From: Paenibacillus sp. FJAT-26967
GTDB lineage: Bacteria > Bacillota > Bacilli > Paenibacillales > NBRC-103111
DNA: 64,000 nt
Assembly: GCF_001541095.1 (NCBI RefSeq)
Contig: NZ_LMXH01000001.1
Location: forward strand, 1,536-65,535
Reading direction: 5' to 3'
This document shows, in pieces, positions 15,832-24,935 of the stretch. The notes under the pieces were generated by a model. That model ran no database searches. It saw nothing but the letters and a program-made list of their open reading frames with translations, and was not told where the DNA came from. Position numbers and translations under genes: made by a program. Numbering within the stretch: the first letter of the stretch is position 1; each line of letters opens with the position of its first letter.

Positions 15832-17001
15832 GTGAATATCGAGAGTCGTTTGGCGCAAATCGGTTCAGTATCCGAACCCGTTACAGGGGCAGTAAGTTTC
15901 CCGGTGTATCAAGCAACTGCATTCCGTCATCCTAAGCTGGGAGAAAGTACAGGATTCGATTATGCGCGTACCAAGAGTCCAACGCGTAAAGTGCTGGAGG
16001 ACGCAATAGCGGATCTGGAGTCGGGCGATGCAGGATTTGCCTGTTCTTCCGGAATGGCTGCGCTGCAGACTATTTTCACCCTGTTTAGCCAAGGAGATCA
16101 CCTGATCGTTTCTCTTGATCTATACGGAGGCACTTACCGGCTGCTTGAGCAAATTATGTCCCGTTTTGGCGTAAGCGCTTCTTACGTGGATACCAATGAT
16201 GTGGAAGCGTTGGAAGAAGCCTATCTTCCGAATACGAAGGCTGTGCTGATCGAAACTCCTACGAATCCCCTCATGATGGTGACTGACCTGGAGCTGGTTT
16301 GCAGCTGGGCGAAGAGCAAGAATGTGCTGACTATTGTGGACAACACGCTGCTCACACCTTATCTGCAGCGCCCTATCGAATTGGGAGCCGACATCGTTAT
16401 CCACAGTGCGAGCAAATACCTGGGCGGCCATAACGATGTTCTCGCAGGGCTGATCGTAACCAAAGGACAGGAGTTGTCCGAACAAATGGCCTTCCTGCAT
16501 AATTCCATCGGAGCGGTGCTCGGTCCGCAGGACAGCTGGCTGCTTATGCGCGGCATGAAGACGCTGGCGCTGCGCATGGAGCGCCATGAACAGAATGCTA
16601 CGGCGATTGCCCTTTACCTGGATGAGCATCCGCTGGTAGCGGAGGTCTTCTATCCCGGATTGGAATCCCATCCGGGTCATGCCGTACAGAAGAAGCAATC
16701 ATCCGGCAATACGGGGATTTTCTCCTTTAAAATGAAGGATGCCCGCCTGATCGAGCCCATTCTGCGTCATGTCAAGCTGATTGCTTTCGCGGAAAGCCTC
16801 GGCGGTGTCGAGTCTCTCATGACGTATCCTGCCGTTCAGACGCATGCGGACATTCCGCTCGAAATCAGGGAGAAGGTCGGCGTGGATGACCGGCTGCTCC
16901 GCTTCTCTGTAGGCATCGAGCATGTGGATGATCTGATTACCGATCTGGCTCAAGCGATAGAGAAAGCGCAGGCGGAGCTGGACGGAGGTGCCCAGGAATG
17001 A
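15832..17001 (+). CDS. metI: Cystathionine gamma-synthase / O-acetylhomoserine thiolyase
   Basis: A 389-residue PLP enzyme of the Cys/Met metabolism family that joins acylhomoserine with cysteine (or sulfide). The PLP lysine is in IHSASKYLGGHNDV; substrate-site motifs YARTKSPTRKVLE and YGGTYRLLEQ are present. The similarity to Bacillus MetI and the position before metC and after metA support gamma-synthase. It uses a GTG start after GGAGGAGAG and overlaps metC by four bases (ATGA). Confidence 0.9.
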   Translation: MNIESRLAQIGSVSEPVTGAVSFPVYQATAFRHPKLGESTGFDYARTKSPTRKVLEDAIADLESGDAGFACSSGMAALQTIFTLFSQGDHLIVSLDLYGGTYRLLEQIMSRFGVSASYVDTNDVEALEEAYLPNTKAVLIETPTNPLMMVTDLELVCSWAKSKNVLTIVDNTLLTPYLQRPIELGADIVIHSASKYLGGHNDVLAGLIVTKGQELSEQMAFLHNSIGAVLGPQDSWLLMRGMKTLALRMERHEQNATAIALYLDEHPLVAEVFYPGLESHPGHAVQKKQSSGNTGIFSFKMKDARLIEPILRHVKLIAFAESLGGVESLMTYPAVQTHADIPLEIREKVGVDDRLLRFSVGIEHVDDLITDLAQAIEKAQAELDGGAQE

Positions 17002-18149
17002 CGGACGATCGCGGATTCGGCACCAAGCTTCTTCACTTCGGCGGAGAAATCGATAAGACTACAGGTGCTTCCAGCACACCGGTCTACCAGGCTTCCACGT
17101 TCCATCACTTCTCGCTGGATAACCCGCCGCAGTATGACTATTCCCGCTCCGGCAATCCGACGCGTCAAGCGCTGGAAGATTACATAAACGTGCTGGAAGG
17201 CGGCGCGCGCGGATTTGCTTTTGCATCAGGCATGGCGGCGATTTCGTCCGCGTTCTTCCTTTTGTCGAGCGGAGATCATGTCATCTGCACGGAAGACGTA
17301 TATGGAGGGACATACCGCCTGCTGACGGCTATTCTCACAAGGATGAATATCGAGACGACATTCGTCGATATGACTGATCCGGAGAAAGTGAAAGCGGCGC
17401 TGAAGCCGAATACGGCAGCGGTCTTCCTGGAGACGCCTTCGAACCCTACGCTCAAAATTACCGACATCGCGGTTATTTGCAGCTGGGCGAAGGAGAACGG
17501 GCTGCTCACGATGCTCGACAACACGTTCATGACGCCGTATTATCAGCGTCCGATTGAACTTGGTGTCGATATCGTGCTGCACAGCGCGACCAAGTTCCTC
17601 GGCGGGCATAGCGATGTGCTCGCAGGGCTCGCCGTTGTCGCGAGCGACAGCCTCGGAGACCGGATGAAGCAGATCCAGAACGGTCTCGGCAATGTACTCG
17701 GGCCGCAGGACAGCTGGCTGCTCATGCGCGGCATGAAGACGCTGAAGACGCGGATGGAAGCGCACGAGCAGAATGCCCGGCGCCTGGCGGAGTGGCTGAG
17801 CAGCCATCCGGCGGTCGAGCGGGTCTATTACCCGGGGCTGCCGGATCATCCGGGCCGTGAGATTCACGAGAAGCAGTCGCTCGGCTACGGAGCGGTCGTA
17901 TCGTTCGACGTAGGCGGAGGTCAGCGTGCGAAGAAGCTGTTAGGTGCCGTGAGCATTCCGCTGGTAGCGGTTAGCCTCGGCGCGGTGGAGAGCATTCTGT
18001 CCTATCCAGCGATGATGTCCCATGCGGCCATGCCTCCGGAGGTCCGGCTGGAACGCGGCATCACTGATGGACTGGTCAGATACTCGGTCGGCCTGGAAGA
18101 TATCGACGACATTCTGGCAGATCTGGACGCAGCTTTGCGGCAGTTGTAG
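16998..18149 (+). CDS. metC: Cystathionine beta-lyase
   Basis: A 383-residue PLP enzyme that cleaves cystathionine to homocysteine, pyruvate and ammonia. The PLP lysine is in LHSATKFLGGHSDV; YDYSRSGNPTRQALE and YGGTYRLL match the family. It is paralogous to the preceding gene. The four-base overlap with metI indicates translational coupling, as in the Bacillus metIC pair. The second half of the gene is more GC-rich than the first. The metE/metH step is not in this window. Confidence 0.92.
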   Translation: MTDDRGFGTKLLHFGGEIDKTTGASSTPVYQASTFHHFSLDNPPQYDYSRSGNPTRQALEDYINVLEGGARGFAFASGMAAISSAFFLLSSGDHVICTEDVYGGTYRLLTAILTRMNIETTFVDMTDPEKVKAALKPNTAAVFLETPSNPTLKITDIAVICSWAKENGLLTMLDNTFMTPYYQRPIELGVDIVLHSATKFLGGHSDVLAGLAVVASDSLGDRMKQIQNGLGNVLGPQDSWLLMRGMKTLKTRMEAHEQNARRLAEWLSSHPAVERVYYPGLPDHPGREIHEKQSLGYGAVVSFDVGGGQRAKKLLGAVSIPLVAVSLGAVESILSYPAMMSHAAMPPEVRLERGITDGLVRYSVGLEDIDDILADLDAALRQL

Positions 18150-18197
18150 CATTCTTTCACAGGGGTTCGTTATCAGGGCTGCTTTATAAAGTAAAGG

Positions 18198-18287
18198 AAA
18201 AAGTCTCCGGGCTGATTGTGAAGTGCACCCCAATCGTTAGAATATGTCTAACAATTGGAGGTGCACTTCATTGCCGGAGACTTTTTG
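18198..18287. repeat. Long near-perfect inverted repeat, bidirectional terminator and possible IS-end remnant
   Basis: Nested arms: AAAAAGTCTCCGG with CCGGAGACTTTTT, GAAGTGCACC with GGTGCACTTC, and an 11-of-12 match around a five-base loop at 18242-18246. The A and T ends make it a terminator for both metC and the convergent 18299 gene. The right arm contains a ribosome-site-like GGAGG, as in IS leader hairpins. Confidence 0.75.
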
Positions 18288-18298
18288 TGCTGTATATC

Positions 18299-19306
18299 TT
18301 ATTTCTTAGAAGAGCTGGATTTGGAAGATGAAGAGGACCCGCTGCTTGATGAACTTGAAGAGCTGCTGGATGAGCTGCTCTTGCTTGAACTTCCGGAGGA
18401 ACTGAAGCTTCCGGAGGAGCCGGAACCGCTGCTTGAGCTTGAACTGCCTGAAGAACTGGAACCACTGCTCTTACTTGAGCTTGAACTGCCCGAAGAGCTG
18501 GAACCGCTGCTCTTCGAGGAGCCGCTTCCTGAAGAAGCGGAACTGCTGCCGGAACTGCTTTTGGACGGAGCTGTCGAAGGGCTCGACTTGGTTGTGAATG
18601 AACCCGAGCCGCCAGAAGTAGTCGGCGGTTTGGCGGTTGCTCCGGTCGCCGGGCTCTTTTCTTTGGCCGAGCCGGAAGGGCTGGAAGCAGGCTTTGAGCT
18701 TGGGGAGCTGCTGGCAGCTGAATCCTTCTTGGTCGTAAATGAGCCGGTGCCGCTTGATGAAGTCGTGGGCGCTTTTGCAGCCGGTGCCGGTGAAGGTGAA
18801 GCAGCCGGCTTAGTTGCCGTCTTGGCGGCAGACGTATTGTTTTTATTATTTTTGTAGGAGTTATATTGTTTCTTCTTGGCTGTGTCCTCCATGATATCAT
18901 CCAGAAGATCGGCGGCAATAAAGCCTGCGAGCAAGGCACCCGCTTCATCGAAGTTATCATGAACATACTCGTAGGTATCTACCTCGACATCCGATCCGTC
19001 TTCCCCTTGTGTGATCGTAATGATCTCATCGTCATACACCAGCACCATTTTATCTTCGGATACAGGGCTGATTTCTTTAGGGGCTTTTTCTGACTGTAGT
19101 GCACCGGCAACTTCGGATACTTTTAATTGTGGAGCGTGGTAGGTGGTGGAAAGACTATTGTCCGCGCCTTCCGTTTTTACCAGATCATACTGATTTTGTA
19201 CATACTTTGCTGGATCAGGAAGAATAGACATAATGCCGTAAAGAATCCACACTAGAAGACCAAGAGTGACTAAAGTTGCTATAGAACTTTTTGCATATTT
19301 AGACAT
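18299..19306 (-). CDS. DUF4247-like membrane-anchored protein with Ser-rich tail
   Basis: A 335-residue protein. An N-terminal signal anchor (SIATLVTLGLLVWILYGIM) is followed by ~130 residues resembling DUF4247: YVQNQYDLV, MVLVYDDEIITI and GSDVEVDTYEYVHDN. From about residue 165 it becomes Ala/Pro/Ser/Thr-rich, and the last ~90 residues are nearly pure Ser, Gly and Lys. The function is unknown. From memory, DUF4247 genes often sit near DUF350 and spermidine-synthase-like genes in other genomes, so it may belong with the 2701-6198 cluster although it lies 12 kb away. The tail resembles that of the 2954 protein. GAGG lies ten bases before the ATG. Confidence 0.6.
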   Translation of the reverse strand: MSKYAKSSIATLVTLGLLVWILYGIMSILPDPAKYVQNQYDLVKTEGADNSLSTTYHAPQLKVSEVAGALQSEKAPKEISPVSEDKMVLVYDDEIITITQGEDGSDVEVDTYEYVHDNFDEAGALLAGFIAADLLDDIMEDTAKKKQYNSYKNNKNNTSAAKTATKPAASPSPAPAAKAPTTSSSGTGSFTTKKDSAASSSPSSKPASSPSGSAKEKSPATGATAKPPTTSGGSGSFTTKSSPSTAPSKSSSGSSSASSGSGSSKSSGSSSSGSSSSSKSSGSSSSGSSSSSSGSGSSGSFSSSGSSSKSSSSSSSSSSSSSGSSSSSKSSSSKK

Positions 19307-19693
19307 ACAATCCGGACCTCACAGATGTAAAAACATCCCATGCCTGACAAACGCAATCATAACCCATTTTATTCATTTTCTGACCACCCTATAAAAAAAT
19401 TAACTTCAAAATAGTTCTTAATTTACACTATATTTGAATAATAAGGTAATGCGCAAGAACTTTAATACTTTTATTCATCAAGGTATAACGAAGGCGGAGT
19501 GCCAGGTTGCCGGATGCAGTTGCAGCATAGCCCGTACATGCAATTTCCGTAGCAGGATCATCTGGCGTATGTTACAATGGGATAAAGTTTGTTTTTATAT
19601 GTAATTTTTTTCACATAGTAAATGAATGCCGCGGGCGGATATACGCTGACAGGCTAGTTTTCGCACACGGAAAGACAGAGAGGAGTGAATGCG
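19307..19693. other. Divergent intergenic region before mqnC
   Basis: No gene is supported. An extended -10 (TGTTACAAT, TACAAT at 19573-19578) could drive mqnC, but its -35 is unclear. AT-rich stretches near 19380-19450 probably hold the promoter of the minus-strand gene. Confidence 0.35.
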
Positions 19694-20830
19694 ATGAACC
19701 CGATTGACCGCATTCTGGACAAATCGCTAGCCGGTGAACGCATAGATCTAGAGGAATGTGTGACGCTGCTTGAATCAGATGAAATTGAAAAGATGGGGCA
19801 TACCGCTAATAAAATTATGCTGAAGCACCATCCTGAACCTATTACGACCTTTGTAATCGGTAGAAACATTAACTATACGAACGTCTGCGACGTGTATTGC
19901 AGATTCTGTGCTTTCTATAGAAGACCCGGCTCCACGGAAGGATATGTGCTTACTAATGAGGATATCTTTCGCAAAATTCAAGAGACACTGGACGTAGGCG
20001 GTACGGAAATTCTGATGCAGGGCGGGACGAACCCTGATCTGCCATTCAGCTATTACACGAATTTGCTGCGTGAAATCAAGCAGCGTTTTGATATTACCAT
20101 GCATTCTTTTTCTCCTGCCGAGATTTGGAAAATGAAAGATGTATCGGAAGGCCTCTCTCTTGAAGAGGTAATCCGCGATCTGCGGGATGCAGGGCTGGAT
20201 TCTCTTCCGGGAGGAGGAGCTGAAATTCTGGATGACCGCATCCGTATGAAAATCAGTAAGAAGAAAGGCTCCTGGCGTGATTGGATGGACGCTATGGAAA
20301 CCGCTCATCGTCTCGGCATGAGCACGTCCGCTACCATGGTGTACGGCTTTGGTGAAACGATGGAAGAGCGCGCCCTTCACTTACAGCGTATCCGGGATGC
20401 CCAGGACAAATGCATTCAGAACGGATATGATTCCAAAGGCTTCCTGGCGATGATTCTGTGGCCGGTACAGCCGGATAACACGAATCTGAACGTCGAGAAG
20501 AGCAAGCCGGAAGAATATTTGAAAATGCTCGCCATCAGCCGCATTATGCTGGACAATATTCCGAACTTCCAGTCTTCATGGGTAACCATGGGACCTGAAA
20601 TCGGCCGCCAGTCGCTGCATTATGGCTGCAATGACTTCGGCAGCACGATGATCGAGGAGAACGTAGTATCGGCAGCGGGTACGACGCATAAAGTTAACAT
20701 CGGCTCCACCCTCGAGATGATCCGCCAAGCCGGTAAAATCCCGGCGCAGCGTAATACACGTTATGATATTCTGCGCGTGTTCGATAATGAGAACGAGAAG
20801 GTCGAGAAAGACTTCGTTATGCAGAATTAA
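19694..20830 (+). CDS. mqnC: Cyclic dehypoxanthinyl futalosine synthase (radical SAM)
   Basis: MqnC catalyses a radical cyclisation in the futalosine route to menaquinone. The 378-residue protein carries the CX3CX2C cluster motif CDVYCRFC (about C65, C69, C72), the glycine-rich ILMQGGTNPDLPF, DSLPGGGAEILDDRIR and the family end segment with RNTRYDILR. ATG at 19694 lies nine bases after GAGGAG; GTG at 19685 is in frame. mqnA, mqnB, mqnD and mqnE are not nearby. Confidence 0.93.
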   Translation: MNPIDRILDKSLAGERIDLEECVTLLESDEIEKMGHTANKIMLKHHPEPITTFVIGRNINYTNVCDVYCRFCAFYRRPGSTEGYVLTNEDIFRKIQETLDVGGTEILMQGGTNPDLPFSYYTNLLREIKQRFDITMHSFSPAEIWKMKDVSEGLSLEEVIRDLRDAGLDSLPGGGAEILDDRIRMKISKKKGSWRDWMDAMETAHRLGMSTSATMVYGFGETMEERALHLQRIRDAQDKCIQNGYDSKGFLAMILWPVQPDNTNLNVEKSKPEEYLKMLAISRIMLDNIPNFQSSWVTMGPEIGRQSLHYGCNDFGSTMIEENVVSAAGTTHKVNIGSTLEMIRQAGKIPAQRNTRYDILRVFDNENEKVEKDFVMQN

Positions 20831-20872
20831 CCAATCTAACAGATTCTTTCAGCGACTCTTATAGCAACAACC

Positions 20873-20910
20873 AAAAAACCGGAATCCGCCTCAGGCGATT
20901 CCGGTTTTTT
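20873..20910. terminator. Bidirectional terminator after mqnC
   Basis: AAAAAACCGGAAT...ATTCCGGTTTTTT with an inner CGCCT/AGGCG stem, between convergent mqnC and the histidine kinase gene. Confidence 0.88.
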
Positions 20911-20954
20911 GCTGTATCCGGGGCTAAGCCGACAAGCACCGTCACCCGATCATC

Positions 20955-22538
20955 TCAGGGACGGAGCAGCCGCACATGGAAGGACAGCTTGCTGCCGCTG
21001 CTCTCCGCCCATATCCGGCCACCGTGAGCCTCCGCAATGCTGCGGGCGATAGACAGGCCCAGGCCAGACCCTCCGGTCTCGGAGGAGCGCGCCGTATCCA
21101 TCCGGTAGAAGCGCTCGAACATCTGGTCAAGCCGGGATGAATCCGGCAGATCTGTGAGGTTGGTGAATGTAACCCGGATGGGACGGCCTTCCGTTTGTTC
21201 CTCCCGGAAGCTGATTTCAATAGGGCTTGGACTCCGGCTGTATTTGACGGCATTGGTCAGCAGATTCTCGAATACCCGGATCATCTGGTCCGCATCAATG
21301 GAGACAAAATATTTCTCCGCAGGGATGGACAGTCTGATCGTTAAATTGTTCTGCTCGGCCAGGCCGACATACTCCTCGGTTAGTTGATGGAGAAGATCGT
21401 TCAGACAGACGGTCGTTTTGACTAGGGGCACTCCCTCGCTGGACATCCGCGTAAATTCAAACAGCTCTTCAATGAGCAGCTTTAACTTCTCCGCCCGCCC
21501 GTAGGCAAGCTGGGTATAGTGGTCGGCCTGCTGGGGATTCTGATACTCGCGGTCTTTCAGCAGCCTGAGATAGCCGATGATGATAGTCAGCGGAGTCCGC
21601 AGGTCATGGGATACGTTGGTGATGAGTTCCGTCTTCAGCCGCTGTGCTTTGCGCTCTTCCTCGATTGATAGCTGCAGCTCGTTCGCCATTGTGTTCATAT
21701 GGCCTGCAAGCGCTCCAAGCTCATCCTGGCTCCGCTCCTTAACCCGGTAATCGAGGTTGCCCCGCGACATCTGAACCAGTCCGTGCGCCAATTCTTCCAG
21801 ATAGCGTATTTTACGCCGGGTAACCCAATAGAACAGCAGAATGAATATAATGACGGCGGCAAAAATAGAGACGGTTCCCGATTTTTTGGCAAGCGGGACA
21901 GAGGGACCAGCCGGATAGACGGTATGAGTTTTCATAACCACAAAAGCTTCTGTACCGTTAAGTTCAAACGGATACATGGCCGTCAGGCCCTGCAAGGTCA
22001 GGTTGACATTACGGGACTGGGATTCTACAGAGCCTGCAATCAGCTGAGCCAAATTAAACCGGGTCTCGGGGCTGGACAAAGACCGGTGCAGAACTTCTCC
22101 GTCGTGATCGATAATATAGAAATCACTTTTCATCCTTAGCGCGTGATCGTTCAGAATCTGTTCAATTTCTTCGCTCTTCAGCGGATGGATTAAATCTCCG
22201 GGAGGTTTAGCCCCGGTCCCCGGCTTGCCCTGCCCCGCTCCGCTCTCCGGGCGTGCAGCAGGGTTGTTCTGCAGCAGCTCAAGGACATACGCGATGTTGT
22301 AGACCTCGTACTTGGCATCCTTTACATCCATCGAGTAGTTGGTTTCTGCGTCACGCAGCGGCTTGGTCAGATCGTGAATGTACCGGCCGGCAAAGATAGA
22401 GGCTGTCATGCACAAGATAAAAGCCAGGATTAGCTGGAGCTGCAGGCTCCGGGTCAGGCTGTTCCTGAACAGAACAGCGGCTTGGAGCGATCCTTTGAGA
22501 AGCAGACTCCCTATACGGTTCAGAACATTACGATTCAA
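20955..22538 (-). CDS. Membrane sensor histidine kinase (HAMP, HisKA, HATPase)
   Basis: A 527-residue kinase. One N-terminal helix (LQLILAFILCMTASIFAG), an extracytoplasmic sensor of ~150 residues, a second helix (VSIFAAVIIFILLFYWV), HAMP, the H-box NVSHDLRTPLTIIIGY, an N-box with ENLLTNAVKYS and a G-box GGSGLGLSIARSIAEAHGG. It is paired with the overlapping upstream response regulator: its TTG start at 22538 lies inside the regulator's last codons. The stimulus is unknown; organisation resembles VanS/PhoR-type kinases. Confidence 0.9.
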   Translation of the reverse strand: MNRNVLNRIGSLLLKGSLQAAVLFRNSLTRSLQLQLILAFILCMTASIFAGRYIHDLTKPLRDAETNYSMDVKDAKYEVYNIAYVLELLQNNPAARPESGAGQGKPGTGAKPPGDLIHPLKSEEIEQILNDHALRMKSDFYIIDHDGEVLHRSLSSPETRFNLAQLIAGSVESQSRNVNLTLQGLTAMYPFELNGTEAFVVMKTHTVYPAGPSVPLAKKSGTVSIFAAVIIFILLFYWVTRRKIRYLEELAHGLVQMSRGNLDYRVKERSQDELGALAGHMNTMANELQLSIEEERKAQRLKTELITNVSHDLRTPLTIIIGYLRLLKDREYQNPQQADHYTQLAYGRAEKLKLLIEELFEFTRMSSEGVPLVKTTVCLNDLLHQLTEEYVGLAEQNNLTIRLSIPAEKYFVSIDADQMIRVFENLLTNAVKYSRSPSPIEISFREEQTEGRPIRVTFTNLTDLPDSSRLDQMFERFYRMDTARSSETGGSGLGLSIARSIAEAHGGRIWAESSGSKLSFHVRLLRP

Positions 22539-23229
22539 TTTTGTATCCTACTCCCCAGACCGTCTTGATAAATTTCGGCTGACGCGGATTGCTCTCGATT
22601 TTTTCACGGATCTTACGGATATGAACCATAACGGTATTGTCCGATTCAAAATAAGGATTGTTCCAGACCGATTCGTAGATGCGCTCGGTACTAAAGACGA
22701 TGCCGCGGTTACGGGCCAGCATTTCCAGAATGGAGAACTCGCGCGGCGTTAATTTTACCTCCCGTCCTTCCGCATAAACCTCATGAGTAGCGGTGTCGAT
22801 GATCAGGTCATCCAGCTCAATTCGGCTCGGGGGCGTTTCGCCGGGTATGGGAGCGTTTAATCTTTTATAGCGGCGAAGTTGAGATTTGACTCTTGCCAGC
22901 AGTTCAAGAGGATTGAACGGCTTCGTCAAATAATCGTCCGCACCTGTGGTTAATCCGAGAATTTTATCCATATCCTCGCTTTTGGCGGATAACATAATGA
23001 TGGGCATGTTCTTTGCTTTGCGGATTTCCAGGCAGGCCTCCAGGCCGTTCATATTCGGCATCATAATATCCAGCAGGATCAGATCAATTTCCGTGGTTTT
23101 CAGCACTTCAAGAGCTTCCAGTCCATCGCCGGCCGAAACCGTCAAATAGCCCTCGTTCGTCAAATAAATTCCGATGAGCTCTACAATTTCTTTCTCATTA
23201 TCTACAATAAGTATCGTTTCATTTCTCAT
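22528..23229 (-). CDS. OmpR-family response regulator
   Basis: A 233-residue regulator. Receiver domain with the phospho-acceptor Asp in LILLDIMMPNMNG, the switch Lys in DDYLTKPFNP, then a winged-helix DNA-binding domain (VKLTPREFSILEMLARN ... TVWGVGYKIE). It is co-transcribed with the histidine kinase downstream, with an 11-base overlap. It is divergent from ytxC. Confidence 0.92.
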   Translation of the reverse strand: MRNETILIVDNEKEIVELIGIYLTNEGYLTVSAGDGLEALEVLKTTEIDLILLDIMMPNMNGLEACLEIRKAKNMPIIMLSAKSEDMDKILGLTTGADDYLTKPFNPLELLARVKSQLRRYKRLNAPIPGETPPSRIELDDLIIDTATHEVYAEGREVKLTPREFSILEMLARNRGIVFSTERIYESVWNNPYFESDNTVMVHIRKIREKIESNPRQPKFIKTVWGVGYKIES

Positions 23230-23559
23230 TCCAGGTTCTCCTTTAAGCAGGCATACGTCTATGTAATCCGTTAATTAGGACAGTAACACGGTCTTAAGAG
23301 CCAGGCAACGGCTTTACCTGGGCATTCAATCAATCGTCCGGGGTAAGAAAGGCATTCAAGCAATATTCGTGCCGCCTACAGCAGTATAGGAAAAGAATCT
23401 TAATACTAGCATGCACAATTTCTTAAGGAATGCTTAAGAATCCGCTGCCCGCAGCGGAAGATGCCTGGCCCGGATACCTGTCCAAGAGTTGGTTGTATAT
23501 CCGCCATCAGCGGGCCATATACTTTTAGAAGGAATCCATCGTCAGGAAGGAGTGAGCCC
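23230..23559. other. Divergent promoter region between the two-component system and ytxC
   Basis: A 330-base gap without a supported gene. It must hold the start of the two-component operon on the minus strand and of ytxC on the plus strand. A small GC-rich dyad (CCGCTGCCCGCAGCGG) lies near 23441-23456. No confident hexamers were identified. Confidence 0.35.
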
Positions 23560-24531
23560 ATGTCATTCGTTACTTTTGTTTTCAGCAATTCCGCTGCTTT
23601 TGATATTACGGCGCTTCAGCATAGGCTGGACGGCAGGCTGACGCCTTTTCAAAGCAAGCATCTGCATATAAGCACGGCCCTGGATCACTTGAAGGACAGC
23701 ACGGAGCTTCACATACATGTCGAGCAGACAGGCAAACAGCATGTTAAGAAGGATGTCCTTCTGGAAGCTGCAGCTGAAGCCTGCGCGGAGCAAATTGTGG
23801 AAGTTGAAGAAGAGAAACTGATCCGCAGGCTTCTTGTACATAGCTTTAACTATGAAGATGAGGCTGAAATTAAGCAAATCGCACGTTATTGCAGCCAGTT
23901 TTTGAACGGGGAAGCGCCCACTGACAGTGAAGGTGATCTGGAGACATACGCAGATATGCTTACGTGGGAGCAGGGGGACGGGGTGCAGCTGCGGAGAAGC
24001 AAAATAAGCGAGCCGCTGGCCGCCTATCTGAAAGAAACTCCCTTGATCAATTTACCGGGATTTATTGCATTTCGTCTCCAGGCATATACCGAGGAGATTA
24101 GAGAAGTGATTGAATACGCGATTGATGAATACGTCATGGACCGGCAGTATCAGGAATTCATATCGCTGCTTCAATATTTCGTCTATATTCAGGAAACGAA
24201 AACCGAAGCGGCGCATTTGATACATAAGGGTGGGGCGGAGTTTATCATTCTGGACGAACATATGAAGCCGATTGATACGGATAAGCTGGAATCTTCGTTC
24301 ACGCTGGAAATGCTTGAGAAGGATATCAGCTTTGAAGATATGATCGTGAGCACTTTGATTTCGGTTTCTCCCGCAAATATTTATATCCATACCTCGGAGC
24401 CGGATTTGCCTGTCATTCGTACGATTAAGCAAATTTTCGAGTCCCGGACTTCCATCTGTTCGTATTGCAGCGTATGCCGCGCCCTGCTTGCCGGCAATTC
24501 CCATTCCGGCCCGGTGATTCCCTTGACCTGA
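23560..24531 (+). CDS. ytxC: YtxC-like sporulation protein
   Basis: A 323-residue protein matching the YtxC family in length and position: in Bacillus subtilis ytxC also lies just upstream of thrS. It has a mixed alpha/beta N-terminus and long helical segments (INLPGFIAFRLQAYTEEI, VIEYAIDEYVMDRQYQEFI), no signal peptide or catalytic motif that I recognise. The family is tied to sporulation only by distribution and expression. AGGAAGGAGTGA precedes ATG 23560. A strong sigma-A promoter for the thrS leader overlaps its 3' end. Confidence 0.8.
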   Translation: MSFVTFVFSNSAAFDITALQHRLDGRLTPFQSKHLHISTALDHLKDSTELHIHVEQTGKQHVKKDVLLEAAAEACAEQIVEVEEEKLIRRLLVHSFNYEDEAEIKQIARYCSQFLNGEAPTDSEGDLETYADMLTWEQGDGVQLRRSKISEPLAAYLKETPLINLPGFIAFRLQAYTEEIREVIEYAIDEYVMDRQYQEFISLLQYFVYIQETKTEAAHLIHKGGAEFIILDEHMKPIDTDKLESSFTLEMLEKDISFEDMIVSTLISVSPANIYIHTSEPDLPVIRTIKQIFESRTSICSYCSVCRALLAGNSHSGPVIPLT

Positions 24532-24551
24532 GCTGTTAATCGTCTTATAAT
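24523..24551 (+). promoter_or_regulatory. Sigma-A promoter for the thrS T-box transcript
   Basis: TTGACC (24523-24528), 17-base spacer, perfect TATAAT (24546-24551). It overlaps the ytxC stop codon. Confidence 0.82.
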
Positions 24552-24557
24552 TGTTAT

Positions 24558-24880
24558 TCAAAGGCACTGACCGAAGATACGAACCGCCAGTAAAGCTGCT
24601 CTAGAGAATGGGGACCCGGCTGCAAGCCCCTGCAGATTTACGGCATGTTTACCCCTTCGAGAGCCGCGGAGCGGAACCTGTACGGTTGAGAGTCCTGAGC
24701 GAACGCTCATGATCTGCTGTACGGAAGTATGTTCATGCCGATTCATTCCCGTTACCGGATGCTGAATGAGGATTCAGTCCCGCTTCCATGAAGCAGCGGC
24801 GACGAATCGAATTAGGGTGGAACCACGAGCCAAGCACACTCGTCCCTTCGGGATGTGTGTGCTTTTTTGCGCTCTTTTCT
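24558..24880 (+). promoter_or_regulatory. T-box leader of thrS
   Basis: The T-box core AGGGTGGAACCACG lies at 24814-24827, followed by a terminator whose stem (AAGCACACTCGTCCC with GGATGTGTGTGCTT) ends in TTTTTT near 24871. The upstream ~200 bases form the Stem I region; a candidate Thr specifier ACC occurs at 24676-24678 in GGAACCTG, which I could not confirm by folding. The known mechanism is that uncharged tRNA-Thr binds the leader and prevents termination. Confidence 0.92.
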
Positions 24881-24935
24881 AATAGCTGCAGACTTATTTA
24901 TTCGAAATCTTATCGCCCAAGGAGGCTGACTACAC

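Noticed and set aside
18255-18857. Glu/Leu/Pro-rich plus-strand frame of 200 residues
   Set aside because: It is the complement of the Ser-rich tail of the minus-strand DUF4247-like gene; Leu/Glu runs arise from Ser/Gly/Lys codons read backwards.
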